From NCBI GenBank assembly GCA_015490055.1, contig WFYP01000184.1:1-8072 (forward strand): DNA of 8,072 nucleotides, in the 5' to 3' direction. How positions within the stretch are numbered: the stretch's first letter is position 1; each line of letters opens with the position of its first letter. The position numbers and the translations under genes were made by a program. The notes under the pieces are model-generated. The model did not search any database. It was not told the DNA's origin and saw only the letters and a program-made list of their open reading frames with translations. The DNA is from Nitratifractor sp. GTDB taxonomy: Bacteria; Campylobacterota; Campylobacteria; Campylobacterales; Sulfurovaceae. Shown in pieces: positions 5,930-8,072 of this stretch.

Positions 5930-7714
5930 ATGCAAAAAAAAGAGCTTTTAAAAAAGTACTTTGGGCATAGTGAATTTCGAGAGCTTCAAGAAGAAGTTAT
6001 AGACTCTATACTATCAAAGCAAGATGTTCTTATGATTTTGCCAACTGGTGGTGGTAAATCGCTATGTTATCAACTACCTACTATGCTTATGGGTGGGGTT
6101 ACTGTTGTAGTATCTCCACTACTTGCATTAATGCACGACCAAGTAGTTGCACTTAGAGCCAATGGTATTAGTGCCTCAATGGTAAGCTCTATGCAAAACC
6201 TAGAAGAAATTAGAGAAATCGAGAATCAACTATACAACAAAGAGATAAAACTTCTATATGTTGCCCCAGAGAGACTACAAAACGAATACTTTTTGCAACT
6301 GCTACACAACTTAGATATAAACTTTTTTGTAATAGACGAAGCACACTGCGTAAGTGAATGGGGGCATGAGTTTAGAGAGGATTACCGTAAACTATCACTG
6401 CTAAAGCAAAACTTTCCAAACACACCAATAGCAGCATTTACAGCAACAGCAACAAAAGCTGTCGAGAGCGATATAGTAAAAGCTTTAAGATTAAACAACC
6501 CAAAAATTGTAAGAGGCAAACTATTTCGCAAAAACTTAACTATACGAGTACAAAATCGCTTAAAAGATGGCAAAGCTCAACTGCTAGAATTTATTAAAAG
6601 TTTTAATGGTGAGAGTGGAATTGTATATACACTCTCTCGCAAATCCACCGAGAGTATAGCAGCATATCTACAAAGTAAAGGAATAGAGGCAAAGCCTTAT
6701 CACGCTGGGCTTAGTAGCGAAGTTAAGAACAAAACTTATGCAGATTTTATAGCCGATAAGTTAGAAGTAGTAGTTGCAACCATTGCATTTGGTATGGGGA
6801 TAGATAAAAGCAATATTCGCTTTGTAGCCCACCAAAGTATGCCAAAGACTATAGAGAATTTTTATCAAGAGATAGGTCGTGCAGGTCGTGATGGTTTAGA
6901 GTCGCAAACTCTGCTACTATTTGGGGCAAGCGATATAGTACAACAAAAATTGTTTTTAGAAGATTTGCCCGAAACTCCATACAAACAGCACGCCTTTGAT
7001 AAGCTAAATGCAATGGTAAAATTTGCAAGCTCTCAAGTGTGCCGACACAAATATATAGCTAACTACTTCGACGACAATATAGAGCCTTGTGGCAACAAAT
7101 GCGATAACTGCTTAGAGCCAGATAGAAATAGTTTAGATATTACAACAAATGCTCAAAAATTACTATCTGCAATTTATAGAACAGGGCAAAGTTTTGGTTT
7201 ACACTATGTTATAGATGTACTAAGAGGAAGCAAAGAGCAGAGAGTTTTACAAAATGGGCACGATAACTTAAGCGTATATGGCATAGGAGCCGATTTAAGT
7301 AAATCGCAATGGCTTAGTATTGGTGATAGACTCTTAGAGTTAGGTGCTGTAAGCATTGGAGAATTTAGAGTATATACCCTAACAAACTACGGAATCGAAA
7401 TACTAAAAGGCAAACACAAAGTAGATATAAATGAAGATAGACTATCTATCAAAAAACAGAAAGCCAAAGCCAAGGCTAAAATAGATACCAGCGATTACAA
7501 TGTAAATATTTTCGAAAAACTTCGAGAGCTACGCTTAGAAATATCACAAAAAGATGGCATACCACCATATATAGTATTCTCTGATAAAACGCTAAAAGAG
7601 TTAAGTGTTAAAAAGCCAAGCAATAAAGAGGAGATGCTAGAAATACACGGTATTGGCGAAGTTAAATTCGAGCGGTATGGCGAGCCATTTTTAGAATTGT
7701 TAGCAGAATTATAA
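5930..7714 (+). CDS. recQ: ATP-dependent DNA helicase RecQ
   Basis: RecQ unwinds DNA 3'->5' and works in recombinational repair and at stalled forks. The ATG at 5930 gives 594 residues, full length for bacterial RecQ. Motif 0: FRELQEEVID (16-25). Walker A: LPTGGGKS (37-44). Motif Ia: VVSPLLALMHDQV (60-72). DEAH box: 136-139. Aromatic-rich loop: HCVSEWGHEFR (139-149). Motif III: FTATAT (170-175). Motif V: VVATIAFGMGID (281-292). Arginine-finger motif: QEIGRAGRDG (313-322). Zinc cluster Cys: 371, 387, 391, 394. RQC winged helix: about 405-495, including VIDVLRG and DNLSVYGIGADLS. A Lys/Ala-rich linker (508-516) leads to an HRDC domain (about 523-594, with PPYIVFSDKTLKEL and IHGIGEVKFERYG). The zinc cluster spacing is C-x3-C-x2-C, one residue more than in E. 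coli RecQ. A TTG at 5918 is in frame but would overlap the upstream gene. Confidence 0.97.
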   Translation: MQKKELLKKYFGHSEFRELQEEVIDSILSKQDVLMILPTGGGKSLCYQLPTMLMGGVTVVVSPLLALMHDQVVALRANGISASMVSSMQNLEEIREIENQLYNKEIKLLYVAPERLQNEYFLQLLHNLDINFFVIDEAHCVSEWGHEFREDYRKLSLLKQNFPNTPIAAFTATATKAVESDIVKALRLNNPKIVRGKLFRKNLTIRVQNRLKDGKAQLLEFIKSFNGESGIVYTLSRKSTESIAAYLQSKGIEAKPYHAGLSSEVKNKTYADFIADKLEVVVATIAFGMGIDKSNIRFVAHQSMPKTIENFYQEIGRAGRDGLESQTLLLFGASDIVQQKLFLEDLPETPYKQHAFDKLNAMVKFASSQVCRHKYIANYFDDNIEPCGNKCDNCLEPDRNSLDITTNAQKLLSAIYRTGQSFGLHYVIDVLRGSKEQRVLQNGHDNLSVYGIGADLSKSQWLSIGDRLLELGAVSIGEFRVYTLTNYGIEILKGKHKVDINEDRLSIKKQKAKAKAKIDTSDYNVNIFEKLRELRLEISQKDGIPPYIVFSDKTLKELSVKKPSNKEEMLEIHGIGEVKFERYGEPFLELLAEL

Positions 7715-7735
7715 CTATTTTGTGCACTTGAAAGT

Positions 7736-7825
7736 TTATATATATTTTTCAAATAATTCACTTTTTAACTCTTTTTCTAAATTTTTCCATCTAATATATG
7801 GTGGATTTCATATTATTAACTGAAG
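7736..7825 (-). pseudogene. remnant of an adenine-specific DNA methyltransferase (type IIG-like)
   Basis: On the minus strand, 7807 down to 7739 encodes 23 residues that begin NPPYIRWKNLE, continue KELKSELFEKYI, and end at a TAA (7736-7738). NPPY is the catalytic motif IV of DNA N6-adenine methyltransferases. The following 'IRW-x-N-L-E' run is one I recall from type IIG/Eco57I-like enzymes, where it sits mid-protein. The codons just upstream read L-Q-L-I-I-stop, where the family usually has F-D-V-I-I-G; the stop TGA is one base from GGA (Gly), and a TAA lies further upstream. There is no room for the rest of the enzyme before the recQ end. I infer a short fossil of a lost restriction-modification gene. 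The match is from memory of the family, not from a search. Confidence 0.5.
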
Positions 7826-7880
7826 TTACGCACTATATACAATATTTAACAAATCAAAAAAGTAACAGATATGAAAAAAT

Positions 7881-7918
7881 AAATTATCACTCCTAGCCAA
7901 AGCTAAGAGTGATAATTT
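7881..7918. terminator. bidirectional hairpin terminator after recQ
   Basis: AAATTATCACTC (7881-7892) pairs perfectly with GAGTGATAATTT (7907-7918). After one C-A mismatch, TAGC (7894-7897) pairs with GCTA (7902-7905) across a CAAA tetraloop. On the plus strand the stem runs into TTTTTCTTTT (to 7925). On the minus strand it runs into TTTATTTTTT (7883 down to 7874), so it can stop transcription both ways. It lies about 165 nt after the recQ stop and is the first strong terminator downstream of the rpsP operon. Confidence 0.8.
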
Positions 7919-7957
7919 TTCTTTTATAGGTGTTGCTTTTTTGTTTTGCCCTTTGGG

Positions 7958-8055
7958 TAGCACAAGAGGGTACTTACTGTAAACAGTTTTTAACTCAAGT
8001 TAGCTTTGGCTAGCTTTTATTAAAAACTATTCACAGTAAGTACCCTCTTGTGCTA
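7958..8055. repeat. 98-bp near-continuous palindrome, possible MITE-like element
   Basis: The outer arms 7958-7980 (begins TAGCACAAGAGGG) and 8033-8055 are perfect 23-bp reverse complements. Inside them, AGTTTTTAA (7985-7993) pairs with TTAAAAACT (8020-8028), and AAGTTAGC (7997-8004) pairs with GCTAGCTT (8009-8016), with one wobble, around a TTTG loop. The result is one long hairpin interrupted by two small internal loops. Both ends carry TA (7958-7959 and 8054-8055), as expected for a TA target duplication of an IS630/Tc1-mariner-type miniature element, although TA ends also follow from the palindrome itself. There is no coding capacity. It could alternatively be a structured RNA or a terminator, but no T-run follows it. 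Confidence 0.7.
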
Positions 8056-8072
8056 TTAAATAATGCATATAG
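8056..8072. other. window edge, no feature seen
   Basis: The last 17 bases are AT-rich, with an ATGCAT palindrome (8063-8068). Nothing here can be assigned; whether a gene begins beyond the edge is unknown. Confidence 0.3.

Noticed and set aside
7495..7761. 88-codon minus-strand reading frame across the recQ end
   Set aside because: It lies mostly antisense to the HRDC domain of recQ, has no recognisable family features, and is in a different frame from the methyltransferase remnant.
7958..8055. CRISPR repeat or integron attC site
   Set aside because: There is only one pair of inverted arms, no regularly spaced direct repeats, no recombination core sites of the attC kind, and no integrase or cas gene in view.

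Overview
The window is AT-rich DNA that most likely comes from a Campylobacterota (epsilonproteobacterial) chromosome. The evidence is the run rpsP-khpA-rimM-trmD-rplS close to ffh, proteins rich in Lys, Ile and Asn, lineage-style variants in TrmD and Ffh, and promoters that show a -10 box but no clear -35. I cannot name the genus; a free-living Sulfurimonas- or Sulfurovum-like or Arcobacter-like bacterium is the best guess.

Layout. (1) 1-789 is the 3' part of an SPFH/Band 7 (stomatin-like) membrane-associated protein, cut by the window edge. (2) 850-2211 is ffh, the signal recognition particle GTPase, followed by a hairpin terminator at 2268-2295. (3) 2356-2462 is a long inverted repeat with 31-nt arms, lying between the convergent ends of ffh and a minus-strand flavin reductase-like gene (2551-3129). 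(4) 3130-3316 is a divergent control region with a -10 box on each strand and a spaced direct repeat. (5) 3317-5372 is a compact operon for translation and RNA modification: S16, the RNA-binding protein KhpA, the 16S maturation factor RimM, the tRNA m1G37 methyltransferase TrmD, and L19. Its genes overlap or nearly touch. (6) 5400-5927 is a small three-helix membrane protein of unknown role, and 5930-7714 is a complete recQ starting 2 nt after it. No convincing terminator separates them from rplS. (7) 7715-8072 has no intact gene. It holds a decayed minus-strand remnant of a DNA adenine methyltransferase around its NPPY motif, a bidirectional terminator hairpin, and a nearly continuous 98-bp palindrome with perfect 23-bp arms.

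How the parts work together. The core genes serve protein export (Ffh), ribosome assembly (S16, RimM, L19) and reading-frame maintenance (TrmD), so co-expression makes sense. RecQ is a DNA repair helicase probably carried along by read-through or by a weak internal promoter. Most genes are ordinary. The unexpected content is in the gaps: the two palindromic elements, the methyltransferase fossil, and an exact 14-nt complementarity between the tips of the last two hairpins (7893-7906 and 8000-8013).
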